The notes under the pieces were generated by a model. It made no database searches. It saw nothing but the letters and a program-made list of their open reading frames with translations, and had not been told where the DNA came from. Position numbers and translations under genes: made by a program. DNA of 64,000 bases from Myroides pelagicus (GTDB lineage: Bacteria > Bacteroidota > Bacteroidia > Flavobacteriales > Flavobacteriaceae). Every line of letters begins with the position of its first letter. Position 1 is the stretch's first letter. Where the stretch lies: the NCBI RefSeq assembly GCF_009711055.1, contig NZ_WMJY01000002.1, positions 62,001-126,000 of the forward strand. The letters are read 5' to 3'. Of the stretch, positions 44,651 through 53,223 are shown one piece after another.

Positions 44651-47044
44651 ATGTATGTAATAAAAAGAGATGGAAGAAGAGAACCTGTTAGTTTTGATAA
44701 AATTACAGACAGAATTCGTATTCTTTGTTATGAATTAAGCGATTTAGTAGACCCTGTTAAAGTAGCTATGCGCGTAATCGAGGGGCTGTATGATGGAGTG
44801 CAAACAGCTGAATTAGACAATTTAGCTGCTGAAACCGCAGCATCTATGACAGTTTCACATCCTGATTATGCTTTATTGGCTGCACGTATTGCTGTATCTA
44901 ACCTTCACAAAAATACAAAGAAGGTATTTTCTGAAGTTGTAGAAGATTTATATACTTATGTTAATCCGAGAACTAATCAGGAGGCACCACTTATTTCTGA
45001 CGAAGTTTATGAAGTAATTAAAGCAAATGCGGAGCGTTTAGATTCTGCTATTATTTATCAACGTGATTTTAACTATGATTACTTTGGGTTTAAAACTTTG
45101 GAGCGTTCATATCTTTTAAAATTGAATGGAAAAATTGTAGAGAGACCACAGCACATGTTGATGCGCGTGTCTGTAGGGATACATCTAGGAGATATTGATG
45201 CGGCTATAGAGACATATGAATTAATGTCTAAAAAGTACTTTACTCATGCTACTCCTACACTTTTTAATTCAGGAACACCAAAACCTCAGATGTCTTCATG
45301 TTTCTTGTTAACCATGAAAGATGATAGTATCGAGGGAATTTATGATACCTTAAAGCAAACGGCTAATATTTCTCAGTCGGCTGGGGGTATTGGGCTTTCA
45401 ATTCACAATATTAGAGCGACGGGCTCTTATATTAGAGGTACAAATGGTACGTCAAATGGTATTGTGCCAATGCTACGCGTATTTAATGATACTGCTCGCT
45501 ATGTAGATCAGGGTGGAGGAAAGCGCAAAGGTAGTTTTGCTATCTATTTGGAACCATGGCATGCTGATGTTTTCGATTTTATTGAGTTGAGAAAAAACCA
45601 CGGAAAGGAAGAAATGCGTGCACGTGATTTATTCTTGGCATTATGGATGAATGATTTGTTTATGAAACGCGTTGAGTCTGATGCACAGTGGACATTAATG
45701 TGTCCGAATGAGTGTCCAGGTTTATGCGATGTGTACGGAGATGAATTTGAACAAATGTACACCTCATACGAAGCAGCAGGTAAAGGACGTCGAACAATAA
45801 AGGCGCGTGAGTTGTGGGAGGCTATATTAGATGCTCAGATTGAAACAGGAACGCCTTATATTTTATATAAAGACGCAGCAAATAAAAAATCAAACCAGAA
45901 GAATTTAGGTGTTATTCGTTCTTCTAATTTGTGTACAGAGATTATGGAGTACACATCACCAGATGAAGTAGCTGTATGTAACTTAGCATCTATTGCTCTA
46001 CCAATGTTCGTGGAGAATGGAGTGTTTAATCATCAGTATTTGTTTGATGTTACTAAGCGTATTACTCGTAACTTGAATAAAGTAATTGACCGTAATTACT
46101 ACCCAGTAGAAGAAGCGCGTAATTCTAATATGAGACATAGACCTGTAGGTCTAGGAGTTCAAGGATTGGCGGATGCCTTTATTTTAATGCGTTTGCCTTT
46201 TACAAGTCCTGAAGCGAAGAAGTTAAATCACGAAATATTTGAAACGATTTATTTTGCGGCTGTAACGGCTTCGATGGAAATGGCAAAAGAAGAAGGAGCT
46301 TACTCTACATTTGAAGGGTCTCCAATTTCACAAGGGGATTTCCAATATAATCTATGGGGAATGAAAGATGAAGAGTTAAGTGGTCGTTGGGATTGGGCTT
46401 CTTTGAGAAAAGAAGTAATGGCAGCAGGAGTTAGAAACTCTTTATTGTTAGCACCAATGCCTACAGCTTCTACTTCACAAATCTTAGGTAACAATGAGGC
46501 TTTTGAGCCATATACTTCTAATATTTATACTAGACGTGTATTGTCAGGAGAGTTTATTGTTGTGAATAAACACTTATTAAAAGATTTGGTAGAATTAGGT
46601 CTATGGAATGAAGAGCTTAAGCAAGAAATAATGCGTGCAAATGGATCTATTCAACATATAAACTATATTCCACAAGATATTAGAGACTTGTATAAGACTG
46701 TATGGGAGCTGAGTATGAAAGATATTATTGATATGTCTCGTGATCGAGGTGTGTTTATTGATCAGTCTCAATCACTTAATCTGTTTATGGAAGGAGCAAA
46801 TTACGCTAAGTTAACTTCTATGCATTTTTATGCATGGAAGGCAGGACTGAAGACAGGTATGTATTATTTGCGTACAAAATCTGCTGTTGATGCAATTAAG
46901 TTTACCTTGAATAATGATAAGAAAGAAGTTGTAAAACAAACAGAAGAAGTACAGAATATATCAGTTGAAGATTATCAAGCTATGATACAACGAGCTAGAA
47001 TGGCAGCAAATAATGATGATGACTGTGAAATGTGCGGTTCATAA
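44651..47044 (+). CDS. nrdA: Ribonucleotide reductase class Ia, large subunit
   Basis: This 797-residue protein has an N-terminal ATP-cone ([17 protein letters not shown], residues 2-18 onward), which gives overall activity control by ATP/dATP. Next come the catalytic barrel with active-site Cys in QMSSCFLL near 220 and [14 protein letters not shown] near 430, and the [18 protein letters not shown] region near 604. The C-terminal redox pair is C792-x-x-C795 (CEMC), re-reduced by thioredoxin or glutaredoxin. It reduces ribonucleoside diphosphates to deoxy forms. It forms an operon with nrdB and is closed by a terminator. Confidence 0.98.
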   Translation: MYVIKRDGRREPVSFDKITDRIRILCYELSDLVDPVKVAMRVIEGLYDGVQTAELDNLAAETAASMTVSHPDYALLAARIAVSNLHKNTKKVFSEVVEDLYTYVNPRTNQEAPLISDEVYEVIKANAERLDSAIIYQRDFNYDYFGFKTLERSYLLKLNGKIVERPQHMLMRVSVGIHLGDIDAAIETYELMSKKYFTHATPTLFNSGTPKPQMSSCFLLTMKDDSIEGIYDTLKQTANISQSAGGIGLSIHNIRATGSYIRGTNGTSNGIVPMLRVFNDTARYVDQGGGKRKGSFAIYLEPWHADVFDFIELRKNHGKEEMRARDLFLALWMNDLFMKRVESDAQWTLMCPNECPGLCDVYGDEFEQMYTSYEAAGKGRRTIKARELWEAILDAQIETGTPYILYKDAANKKSNQKNLGVIRSSNLCTEIMEYTSPDEVAVCNLASIALPMFVENGVFNHQYLFDVTKRITRNLNKVIDRNYYPVEEARNSNMRHRPVGLGVQGLADAFILMRLPFTSPEAKKLNHEIFETIYFAAVTASMEMAKEEGAYSTFEGSPISQGDFQYNLWGMKDEELSGRWDWASLRKEVMAAGVRNSLLLAPMPTASTSQILGNNEAFEPYTSNIYTRRVLSGEFIVVNKHLLKDLVELGLWNEELKQEIMRANGSIQHINYIPQDIRDLYKTVWELSMKDIIDMSRDRGVFIDQSQSLNLFMEGANYAKLTSMHFYAWKAGLKTGMYYLRTKSAVDAIKFTLNNDKKEVVKQTEEVQNISVEDYQAMIQRARMAANNDDDCEMCGS

Positions 47045-47049
47045 TATTG

Positions 47050-47079
47050 AAAAGGAGAACTTTGTGTTCTCCTTTTTTT
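47050..47079 (+). terminator. Terminator after nrdBA
   Basis: AAAAGGAGAAC pairs with GTTCTCCTTTT, followed by TTT. Confidence 0.93.
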
Positions 47080-47127
47080 ATTTAGTAAGTTATTTTCTAT
47101 TCGTGTCAGAAGCAGTTAATAACTATG

Positions 47128-47135
47128 TATATTTG
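47128..47135 (+). promoter_or_regulatory. TAnnTTTG -7 box (TATATTTG) before the 75-residue gene
   Basis: It lies 22 nt before the ATG at 47157, giving a short leader of about 15 nt. Confidence 0.6.
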
Positions 47136-47156
47136 CGCTTTAAATTGTAACGCATT

Positions 47157-47384
47157 ATGGGTAAAGAAACTAAAAAAGGAGTTTTTAGAGGGATTATAGA
47201 GAAAGACGAAAAAGGGAATTACTTCTGTGGTCCGTATATGTTGGATTATCAATATACTGAAGCTAACTTCAAGTTAGGAGATTTGATTAGTATAAAAAAG
47301 GTTATAGCTAACCCAAGTAGTAAAAGTAATGAGACTTATCCAATGAAGTCTTTAAAGTTTTTCTTGGCGAGTGACGAAGAATAG
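47157..47384 (+). CDS. Small conserved-looking hypothetical protein
   Basis: This 75-residue charged protein (GKETKKGVFRGIIEKDEKGN at the start, then YFCGPYMLDYQY, LGDLISIKKVI) is predicted mostly beta, like a small OB- or SH3-type domain. It has its own promoter box and terminator, which supports a real monocistronic gene. I do not recognise a family. Confidence 0.78.
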   Translation: MGKETKKGVFRGIIEKDEKGNYFCGPYMLDYQYTEANFKLGDLISIKKVIANPSSKSNETYPMKSLKFFLASDEE

Positions 47385-47389
47385 TAAGA

Positions 47390-47422
47390 AAGGCGATGAT
47401 TTAGAAATCATTGCCTTTTTTC
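47390..47422 (+). terminator. Terminator after the 75-residue gene
   Basis: AAAGGCGATGATTT pairs with AAATCATTGCCTTT around AG, followed by TTT. Confidence 0.93.
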
Positions 47423-47530
47423 TTATATGTATATTTTAGCTTTTTACCTTATGTGACTCATTGGCTAACTTATTTCATCATTAGGTTCTGTAGTTTACAT
47501 TTCTTATTTTTAGCATTAAATAAAAAGGAA

Positions 47531-48607
47531 ATGAGCAGATCGATTATAAGTGGTGTTTTACTAATGAGTAGTTTTTATGTTTATAGTCAAACATATTTTA
47601 ATACGAAGATTGGTGTAAATGATATCAAACAGTTGTTGGGTTCTAATGCTAAAATAAGTACAATATTGGTCGATGAAGAAGAGAGTTTTGAAGCCAACTA
47701 TTTGTTTCATCTAAATAATGGTGAGGATTTGCGTATCGAAAGTCAGAATGTTTATTATTATGACAATGGGACCGCTGATGTTGCTTCAGAGGGATATATT
47801 CGGTTTATTGATGACCAAACTAGATTAGTTGGCTTGTATGATGAAAAAGGAGAAGTTGCTATACCTGCAGTCTATAATTACTTGACAAGGGTAGAGAATG
47901 GGTTAGTTGTTGGTATTAAGGGGGCTGAGAAAAAGTATTTAGGTAATGACAAGGAGCACTTTACTTATGATGGTGGGGATCGGTTGTTAATGAATGTAAA
48001 AGGGGAAGTGTTGGTAGATGATTTTACTGCCTCAAAATCACTTGATTTTTTCAGTTTATCAATTGAGGAAAACAATCTGATTGAATTGCCTTGTCGTACA
48101 TATTTTAAAGGAAATGATGGGTTATATTATTCATTCGTCATATTAGAAGACTTCTTTCAATCCTTTATAATGAAGGATTTTATACCTGGTTTAAGAAAAG
48201 AAGGAATAGAACAATATTTACAGCCTAATGAATTTAAGCTGTACTATCAGATCGGCGATGAGGACGAAGGGGTATATGAAACGCTCATTAAGCAAGGAGA
48301 TACTTATTATGAAGTGTTGAAAAACGAAGACACCTCTAGGGTGTTGTCTATTGTACAGAAAGTTTTGTCTCCTGAAAATAAGGAGAAAGGAGCGTATTTT
48401 GTCGGTAATACGTTTTTAGATCCTTCTATAGTAGGTGAGTCAGTTTATTATGATGGTCATGGTGAATGGTTAGAAAGTGTATTTCCAACGTTTACGTATG
48501 TGATTACAGAAGATAATAATAGGAAGGTAAAGCAGCACTTGTTTAGTTTTTTTCGTGATATAAACGGAAATATGAAATTGTATCAAGTTTATATTAGAAA
48601 CGAGTAG
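47531..48607 (+). CDS. Secreted WG-repeat-like protein
   Basis: With the ATG at 47531 the protein has 358 residues and a good signal peptide (cleavage near YVYSQ, about residue 20). A longer frame back to 47411 overlaps the terminator and is rejected. The mature part has WG/KWG-like beta units (IRFIDDQTRLVGLYDEKGEVAIPAVY near 98, then VENGLVVGIKG) and a long C-terminal region that is not recognised. The export location is periplasm or surface. It is a single gene without obvious partners. Confidence 0.78.
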   Translation: MSRSIISGVLLMSSFYVYSQTYFNTKIGVNDIKQLLGSNAKISTILVDEEESFEANYLFHLNNGEDLRIESQNVYYYDNGTADVASEGYIRFIDDQTRLVGLYDEKGEVAIPAVYNYLTRVENGLVVGIKGAEKKYLGNDKEHFTYDGGDRLLMNVKGEVLVDDFTASKSLDFFSLSIEENNLIELPCRTYFKGNDGLYYSFVILEDFFQSFIMKDFIPGLRKEGIEQYLQPNEFKLYYQIGDEDEGVYETLIKQGDTYYEVLKNEDTSRVLSIVQKVLSPENKEKGAYFVGNTFLDPSIVGESVYYDGHGEWLESVFPTFTYVITEDNNRKVKQHLFSFFRDINGNMKLYQVYIRNE

Positions 48608-48700
48608 GAGTAATGCGAATATATAGTTGGATTAATGTATAATATTCGTAATTGTTGTCTTATTAGTGTAAAGTATAATTATTCTGAATGAGATTCGAAG

Positions 48701-48708
48701 TATATTTG
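48701..48708 (+). promoter_or_regulatory. TAnnTTTG -7 box (TATATTTG) of the AAA+ gene
   Basis: It lies 37 nt before the ATG at 48745. It falls inside a longer in-frame extension and so decides the start. Confidence 0.65.
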
Positions 48709-48744
48709 CATTTAGACAACACAAAACTAAACACAATTTATATT

Positions 48745-49449
48745 ATGAGTTCTTTGTATTATTTAGATCGAAGCAAGATATCTTTAGACGATGTCATGTT
48801 CAATGACAATGTGAAAGAAGCGTTAGAGCAATTTTTAAAAGAGTACAAGTATCGTGAAGTTATCATGAAGTACAATTTACCTGTGAGTAATAAGATATTG
48901 CTTTATGGTAAAACAGGCTGTGGAAAAACAATGACCGCAAAGGCAATCGCTAAACACTTAGATAAAAAGCTTATTGTGGTAAATCTAGCGACTATTGTCT
49001 CGTCTAAATTAGGTGAAACAGCTAAAAATATTGAAAGTCTTTTTAAAGAAGTTCAATATGAAAGCTCAGTATTATTCTTTGATGAGTTTGACTCATTGGG
49101 TCAAATTAGGGATTATGATAATAAAGATAATAGTGAGATGAAGCGTGTGGTAAATGCCATTCTTCAGTTGATTGACAATTTGCCTGAAAAGTCTATTTTA
49201 ATGGCAGCAACTAATCAGATTCACATGATAGATGAAGCTTTGAGACGTCGTTTTGAACTGCAGTTGGAATATACTTCTCCTAATGCGGAAGCATTAGATT
49301 CTTATTACGATAAGATGTTGGCTGTATATCCAGAGGAGTATAGAGCTGTAGAGCGTATTTACGATATCTCTTATGCCGAGGCTAAGACACATATTTTTAA
49401 AACAGTAAAAGATAATATCATTAATAGTCAAATTGCTTTAGAGCAATAG
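48745..49449 (+). CDS. Small AAA+ ATPase
   Basis: With the start at 48745 the protein has 234 residues. It is a single AAA+ module: Walker A GKTGCGKT at 55-62, Walker B LFFDE at 110-114, sensor-1 Asn157 in MAATNQ, and an Arg-finger region ALRRRFE near 166. The N-terminal 45 residues are helical and lack a protease or ClpX-type zinc domain. It resembles the classical AAA/FtsH-like core more than Lon or ClpB. It is 24 nt upstream of dgt on the same strand, so the two are an operon. The substrate is unknown. Confidence 0.9.
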   Translation: MSSLYYLDRSKISLDDVMFNDNVKEALEQFLKEYKYREVIMKYNLPVSNKILLYGKTGCGKTMTAKAIAKHLDKKLIVVNLATIVSSKLGETAKNIESLFKEVQYESSVLFFDEFDSLGQIRDYDNKDNSEMKRVVNAILQLIDNLPEKSILMAATNQIHMIDEALRRRFELQLEYTSPNAEALDSYYDKMLAVYPEEYRAVERIYDISYAEAKTHIFKTVKDNIINSQIALEQ

Positions 49450-49473
49450 TTAAACTTAATATAAGAGAGATAT

Positions 49474-50811
49474 ATGATGAAATGGGAGAAGCTTTTGTCG
49501 CTTAAAAAACAAGGAGATACATTCGAAAGACATCGTTTAGATGAACGAGAGACACGTATAGGGTTTGAAGTTGATTACGATCGTATTGTGTTTTCATCTG
49601 CCTTTCGAAGTCTTCAAGATAAGACACAAGTTATCCCTTTGTCAAAGACCGACTTTGTGCATACTCGATTGACACACAGTTTAGAGGTTTCTGTCGTTGG
49701 ACGTTCTTTAGGTAGGAATGTAGGAGAGAAATTACTTAGTAAATATTCTTATTTAGCGCAAGAATATGGTTACACGGTTAATGATTTTGGCGCAATTGTA
49801 GCTGCGGCTGCTTTGGCACATGATATTGGAAACCCTCCATTTGGTCATTCTGGGGAGAAAGCAATAGGTGATTTCTTTTCGACAGGTAAGGGTCAACAAT
49901 ACAAAAAGTTCTTAACAGCTTTAGAATGGCAAGACTTTGTCGATTTCGAAGGGAATGCTAATGGATTTACTGTATTGACGAGGTCTAGGCCAGGAGTATC
50001 AGGTGGACTTCGTATTTCGTATGCTACTTTAGGGGCTTTTATGAAGTATCCTAAAGAGAGTTTACCAAAACGACCATCTACTGATATTTCAGATAAGAAA
50101 TATGGCTTTTTTCAAGGAGATAAGCAGGCATTTTTAGATGTAGTGGAAGAGTTAGGAATGATTAGAAAGGATAAGAATACGATTCGTTATCATCGTCATC
50201 CATTAGCTTACCTAGTAGAGGCTGCAGACGATATCTGCTATACAATTATTGATTTTGAAGACGGTATTAATCTAGGGTGGATTGCTGAAGAGCGTGCTTT
50301 AGAGTTTTTGATTAAGATTGTAGAGAAGAATATTAACCGTGATACATATTCTCAACTTACTTCAAAAGAAGATCGTATTAGCTATTTACGTGCGTTAGCG
50401 ATTGGAAGTTTAATTCAAGATGTTACACGTGTGTTTATTGAGAATGAAGAAAGGATTTTAGCAGGTGACTTTCCATATTCCTTAACGGATAAATGTAGCT
50501 TTATTGCACAGATGAAAGATATCATTGGTGTTAGTGTAGAGAATGTTTATCACAGCAAGGAGGTTGTAGAGAAGGAAATCATAGGGTATAAGGTTATCCA
50601 TAGTCTATTGGATAGCTTTACAACAGCTGTTAATAATAAGCATAATCAATGTGAGACGCATTACGATGAGTTAGTATTAAAGTTATTACCAGAAAAATAT
50701 TACCTAGAGACAGATAACCTTTATGATCGATTGATGAGCATTTGCTATTTTGTATCAATGCTTACAGATGGGAAAGCATTGGAATTATATCACTCGTTGA
50801 AAGTAGAATAA
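49474..50811 (+). CDS. dgt: dGTP triphosphohydrolase (dGTPase)
   Basis: This 445-residue HD-domain enzyme has the metal ligands in THSLEVS (His68), the HD pair in AAALAHDIGNPPFGHSGE (116-117) and an Asp in AADDICYTIIDFEDGI near 250. The start (ERHRLDERETRIGFEVDYDRIVFSSAFRSLQDKTQV) is characteristic of Dgt. It hydrolyses dGTP to deoxyguanosine and triphosphate, lowering the dNTP pool, and in some bacteria helps resist phage. It is preceded by the AAA+ gene and lies 2.4 kb after nrdBA. A terminator follows. Confidence 0.95.
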   Translation: MMKWEKLLSLKKQGDTFERHRLDERETRIGFEVDYDRIVFSSAFRSLQDKTQVIPLSKTDFVHTRLTHSLEVSVVGRSLGRNVGEKLLSKYSYLAQEYGYTVNDFGAIVAAAALAHDIGNPPFGHSGEKAIGDFFSTGKGQQYKKFLTALEWQDFVDFEGNANGFTVLTRSRPGVSGGLRISYATLGAFMKYPKESLPKRPSTDISDKKYGFFQGDKQAFLDVVEELGMIRKDKNTIRYHRHPLAYLVEAADDICYTIIDFEDGINLGWIAEERALEFLIKIVEKNINRDTYSQLTSKEDRISYLRALAIGSLIQDVTRVFIENEERILAGDFPYSLTDKCSFIAQMKDIIGVSVENVYHSKEVVEKEIIGYKVIHSLLDSFTTAVNNKHNQCETHYDELVLKLLPEKYYLETDNLYDRLMSICYFVSMLTDGKALELYHSLKVE

Positions 50812-50831
50812 TAACGTCAATTATATTATAC

Positions 50832-50869
50832 AAAAAAAAGCACTTAATTTATAATTAAGTGCTTTTTTT
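50832..50869. terminator. Bidirectional terminator between dgt and rpmA
   Basis: AAAAAAGCACTTAATT pairs with AATTAAGTGCTTTTTT around TAT. Confidence 0.95.
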
Positions 50870-50899
50870 ATTTTGTTACCTATAAAAGGTATTTGATTC

Positions 50900-51160
50900 T
50901 TAAGCTTCAAATGGAATTACAGAAACGTATGACTTGTTGTCTTTTTTCTTTTGAAATTTAACAACACCGTCAATTTTCGCGTGTAAAGTGTGATCTTTAC
51001 CCATGTAAACGTTTTCACCAGCATTGTGCTTAGAACCTCTTTGTCTAATGATGATGTTACCAGCGATAGCTGCTTGACCACCGTAAATCTTAACACCTAA
51101 GCGTTTCGATTCTGATTCTCTACCGTTCTTAGAACTACCTACACCTTTTTTGTGTGCCAT
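50900..51160 (-). CDS. rpmA: Ribosomal protein L27
   Basis: This 86-residue protein starts [16 protein letters not shown] and contains LGVKIYGGQ and [13 protein letters not shown], the L27 signature. The N-terminus reaches the peptidyl-transferase centre. It is not the Firmicute-type that needs cleavage of an N-terminal extension. It follows rplU by 24 nt and is probably co-transcribed. Confidence 0.98.
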   Translation of the reverse strand: MAHKKGVGSSKNGRESESKRLGVKIYGGQAAIAGNIIIRQRGSKHNAGENVYMGKDHTLHAKIDGVVKFQKKKDNKSYVSVIPFEA

Positions 51161-51184
51161 GACGTTTTAAATTTTGTTTGTTAA

Positions 51185-51544
51185 TTACTCAGCTGCTTCA
51201 GCTGTTTTTTTTGTTGCTTTCTTTTTAGCTCCACTTGCATTGATTCCTTCAATAACAATTTGAGTTAAAGCTTGTCTGTGACCGTTTTTCTTTTTGTAAC
51301 CTTTTCTTCTTTTCTTTTTGAAAACGATTACTTTATCACCTTGTAGGTGTTGTAAAACTTTAGCTTCTACAGAAGCACCTTCTATAGCTGGGGCGCCAAG
51401 AGTAACGTTGTTGTCTTCATCGATTAAAAGAACTTTGTCAAAAGTAACAGTTGTTCCTTCTTCAGATGCTAAACGGTGAACGTATACTTTTTGGTCTTTG
51501 CTCACTTTGAATTGTTGCCCTGCTATCTCTACGATTGCGTACAT
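51185..51544 (-). CDS. rplU: Ribosomal protein L21
   Basis: This 119-residue protein has YAIVEIAGQQFKVSK at the start and KRRKGYKKKNGHRQALT in the middle, the 23S-binding L21 motif. It is about 15 residues longer than the usual 103-104, owing to a C-terminal Ala/Lys-rich tail (GAKKKATKKTAEAAE) that is seen in other Bacteroidota. It is the first gene of the rplU-rpmA operon. Confidence 0.98.
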   Translation of the reverse strand: MYAIVEIAGQQFKVSKDQKVYVHRLASEEGTTVTFDKVLLIDEDNNVTLGAPAIEGASVEAKVLQHLQGDKVIVFKKKRRKGYKKKNGHRQALTQIVIEGINASGAKKKATKKTAEAAE

Positions 51545-51575
51545 AACAATAAAATTAAAATGTTAATTAAGGCTG

Positions 51576-51583
51576 CAAATATA
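51576..51583 (-). promoter_or_regulatory. TAnnTTTG -7 box (TATATTTG) of rplU-rpmA
   Basis: On the minus strand it ends 31 nt before the rplU ATG, leaving a short leader. The rest of the gene-free stretch up to 51886 shows only AT-rich DNA and no clear box for the plus-strand peptidase gene. Confidence 0.6.
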
Positions 51584-51886
51584 GTTTTATTTTTTGGTTT
51601 CTAAAAATATATCATTCATAATTTTTGTTATTGATTCATTATATACTTCTGTATAGTAGTGTTTTATCAGTGAGTGACTTACCTTTTTTATTTCGTTTCC
51701 TCTTTTTGCTTTTAGCGATTGTGATTTTGTACTGAATATGTCATGATTTTTTTCTGCCTAAGATGTTTGTGTAATTATTTATCGGTGCGAAAGTGTATTT
51801 AAAAAAAAATGCGAATTATTTGTAACAAACTTTATAAAGTACCGACTCATTAGGTAGAATAACCTAATTTCAAAAATAAATATAGA

Positions 51887-53206
51887 ATGAGAAAATCCTT
51901 TTTGATTTTGAGTGCTTTGCTTCTAGGTGTAGGAGCTACTGCTCAAAAAGTGGAATTTGAAGAGTACACGTTAGACAACGGTCTTCATGTGATCTTACAC
52001 CAAGACAAGTCTGCTCCTGTGGTAGTTACTTCTGTGCTATATCATGTAGGAGCAAAGAATGAGAATCCAGATAGAACTGGTTTTGCTCACTTTTTTGAAC
52101 ACTTATTGTTTGAAGGAACAAAGAATATTGAACGCGGTGAGTGGTTCAAGATTGTAACTGCTAATGGTGGACAGAATAATGCTTATACGTCAGACGATAA
52201 AACATATTATTATGAAGTTTTCCCGTCTAATAACTTGGAGCTTGGTTTATGGATGGAGTCTGAGCGTATGATGCATCCTGTAATTAACCAGATTGGTGTG
52301 GATACTCAAAATGAGGTGGTTAAAGAAGAAAAGCGTCTGCGTATGGATAACCAGCCTTATGGACAGTTGTTGCCTGAAGTTAAGAAAAACTTGTTTTCAA
52401 AACATCCTTATAGATGGGCGCCTATTGGTTCTATGGAACATTTAGATGCAGCCACTTTGGAGGAGTTTTTAGCTTTCAATAAGAAGTTTTATGTGCCAAA
52501 TAATGCTGTTTTAGTTGTTGCTGGGGATATTGATAAGACGCAGGCTAAAAAGTGGATTGAACAATATTTTGGACCTATCAAACGCGGGGCTGATGTAGAA
52601 CGTGTGATGGTAGAAGAAACACCAATCACTAAGGAGATCAGAGCGGAATACCAAGATCCAAATATTCAAGTGCCAATGCTTGTACAAGCTTACCGTATTC
52701 CTTCTATGAAAACTAGAGATGCTCGTGTATTAGAAATGATATCTTCTGTTTTATCAGGAGGAAAGAGCTCTCGTTTGTATAAAAAGATTGTTGACGAAAA
52801 GAAAATGGCTTTACAGCTTGCGTCATTTAGTTTTAGCCAAGAGGATTATGGTATCTACTTTATCTATGGATTGCCGATGGAGGGTTATACATTGAATGAT
52901 CTAACTAAAGAAATTGATGAGGAAATTGAGAAATTACAAACTGAACTTATTTCTGAACGTGATTTCCAAAAGTTACAGAACGTTTTTGAAAAGAATTATG
53001 TAGATGCAAATTCTGACATTGAAGACTTAGCGGATAACTTAGCGACTTACTACAAATTATACGGGGATATCAATTTGATCAATACTAATATTGATATTTA
53101 TAGAAGTGTAACTAGAGAAGAAATTAGAGAAGTTGCAAAGAAATATTTAAGCAAGAACCAACGTTTGATTCTTGACTATATTCCTGAAAAGAAAGCTAAT
53201 AACTAA
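51887..53206 (+). CDS. M16 family metalloprotease, catalytic subunit
   Basis: This 439-residue secreted protein has a signal peptide (cleavage near ATAQ, residue 20) and the inverted zinc motif HxxEH at 68-72 (HFFEH). The third ligand Glu lies in NEVVKEEKRLR near residue 148. The C-terminal inactive half of the fold follows. It is a pitrilysin-type peptidase of the periplasm or outer membrane. It is followed 17 nt later by a second M16 gene that lacks the zinc motif, and the two probably form the usual active/inactive heterodimer. Confidence 0.96.
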   Translation: MRKSFLILSALLLGVGATAQKVEFEEYTLDNGLHVILHQDKSAPVVVTSVLYHVGAKNENPDRTGFAHFFEHLLFEGTKNIERGEWFKIVTANGGQNNAYTSDDKTYYYEVFPSNNLELGLWMESERMMHPVINQIGVDTQNEVVKEEKRLRMDNQPYGQLLPEVKKNLFSKHPYRWAPIGSMEHLDAATLEEFLAFNKKFYVPNNAVLVVAGDIDKTQAKKWIEQYFGPIKRGADVERVMVEETPITKEIRAEYQDPNIQVPMLVQAYRIPSMKTRDARVLEMISSVLSGGKSSRLYKKIVDEKKMALQLASFSFSQEDYGIYFIYGLPMEGYTLNDLTKEIDEEIEKLQTELISERDFQKLQNVFEKNYVDANSDIEDLADNLATYYKLYGDINLINTNIDIYRSVTREEIREVAKKYLSKNQRLILDYIPEKKANN

Positions 53207-53223
53207 TTAATCGATTGAAAGAA

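Noticed and set aside
47411-47530. Longer start of the WG-repeat-like protein
   Set aside because: Overlaps a terminator. The start at 47531 has a proper signal peptide.
48688-48744. Longer start of the AAA+ protein
   Set aside because: The extension contains the TATATTTG promoter box, so it is upstream of transcription.
48745-50811. AAA+/dgt pair as part of a phage-defence island
   Set aside because: Neighbours are housekeeping genes (nrdBA, rplU, rpmA). No other defence gene, integrase or phage gene is nearby.
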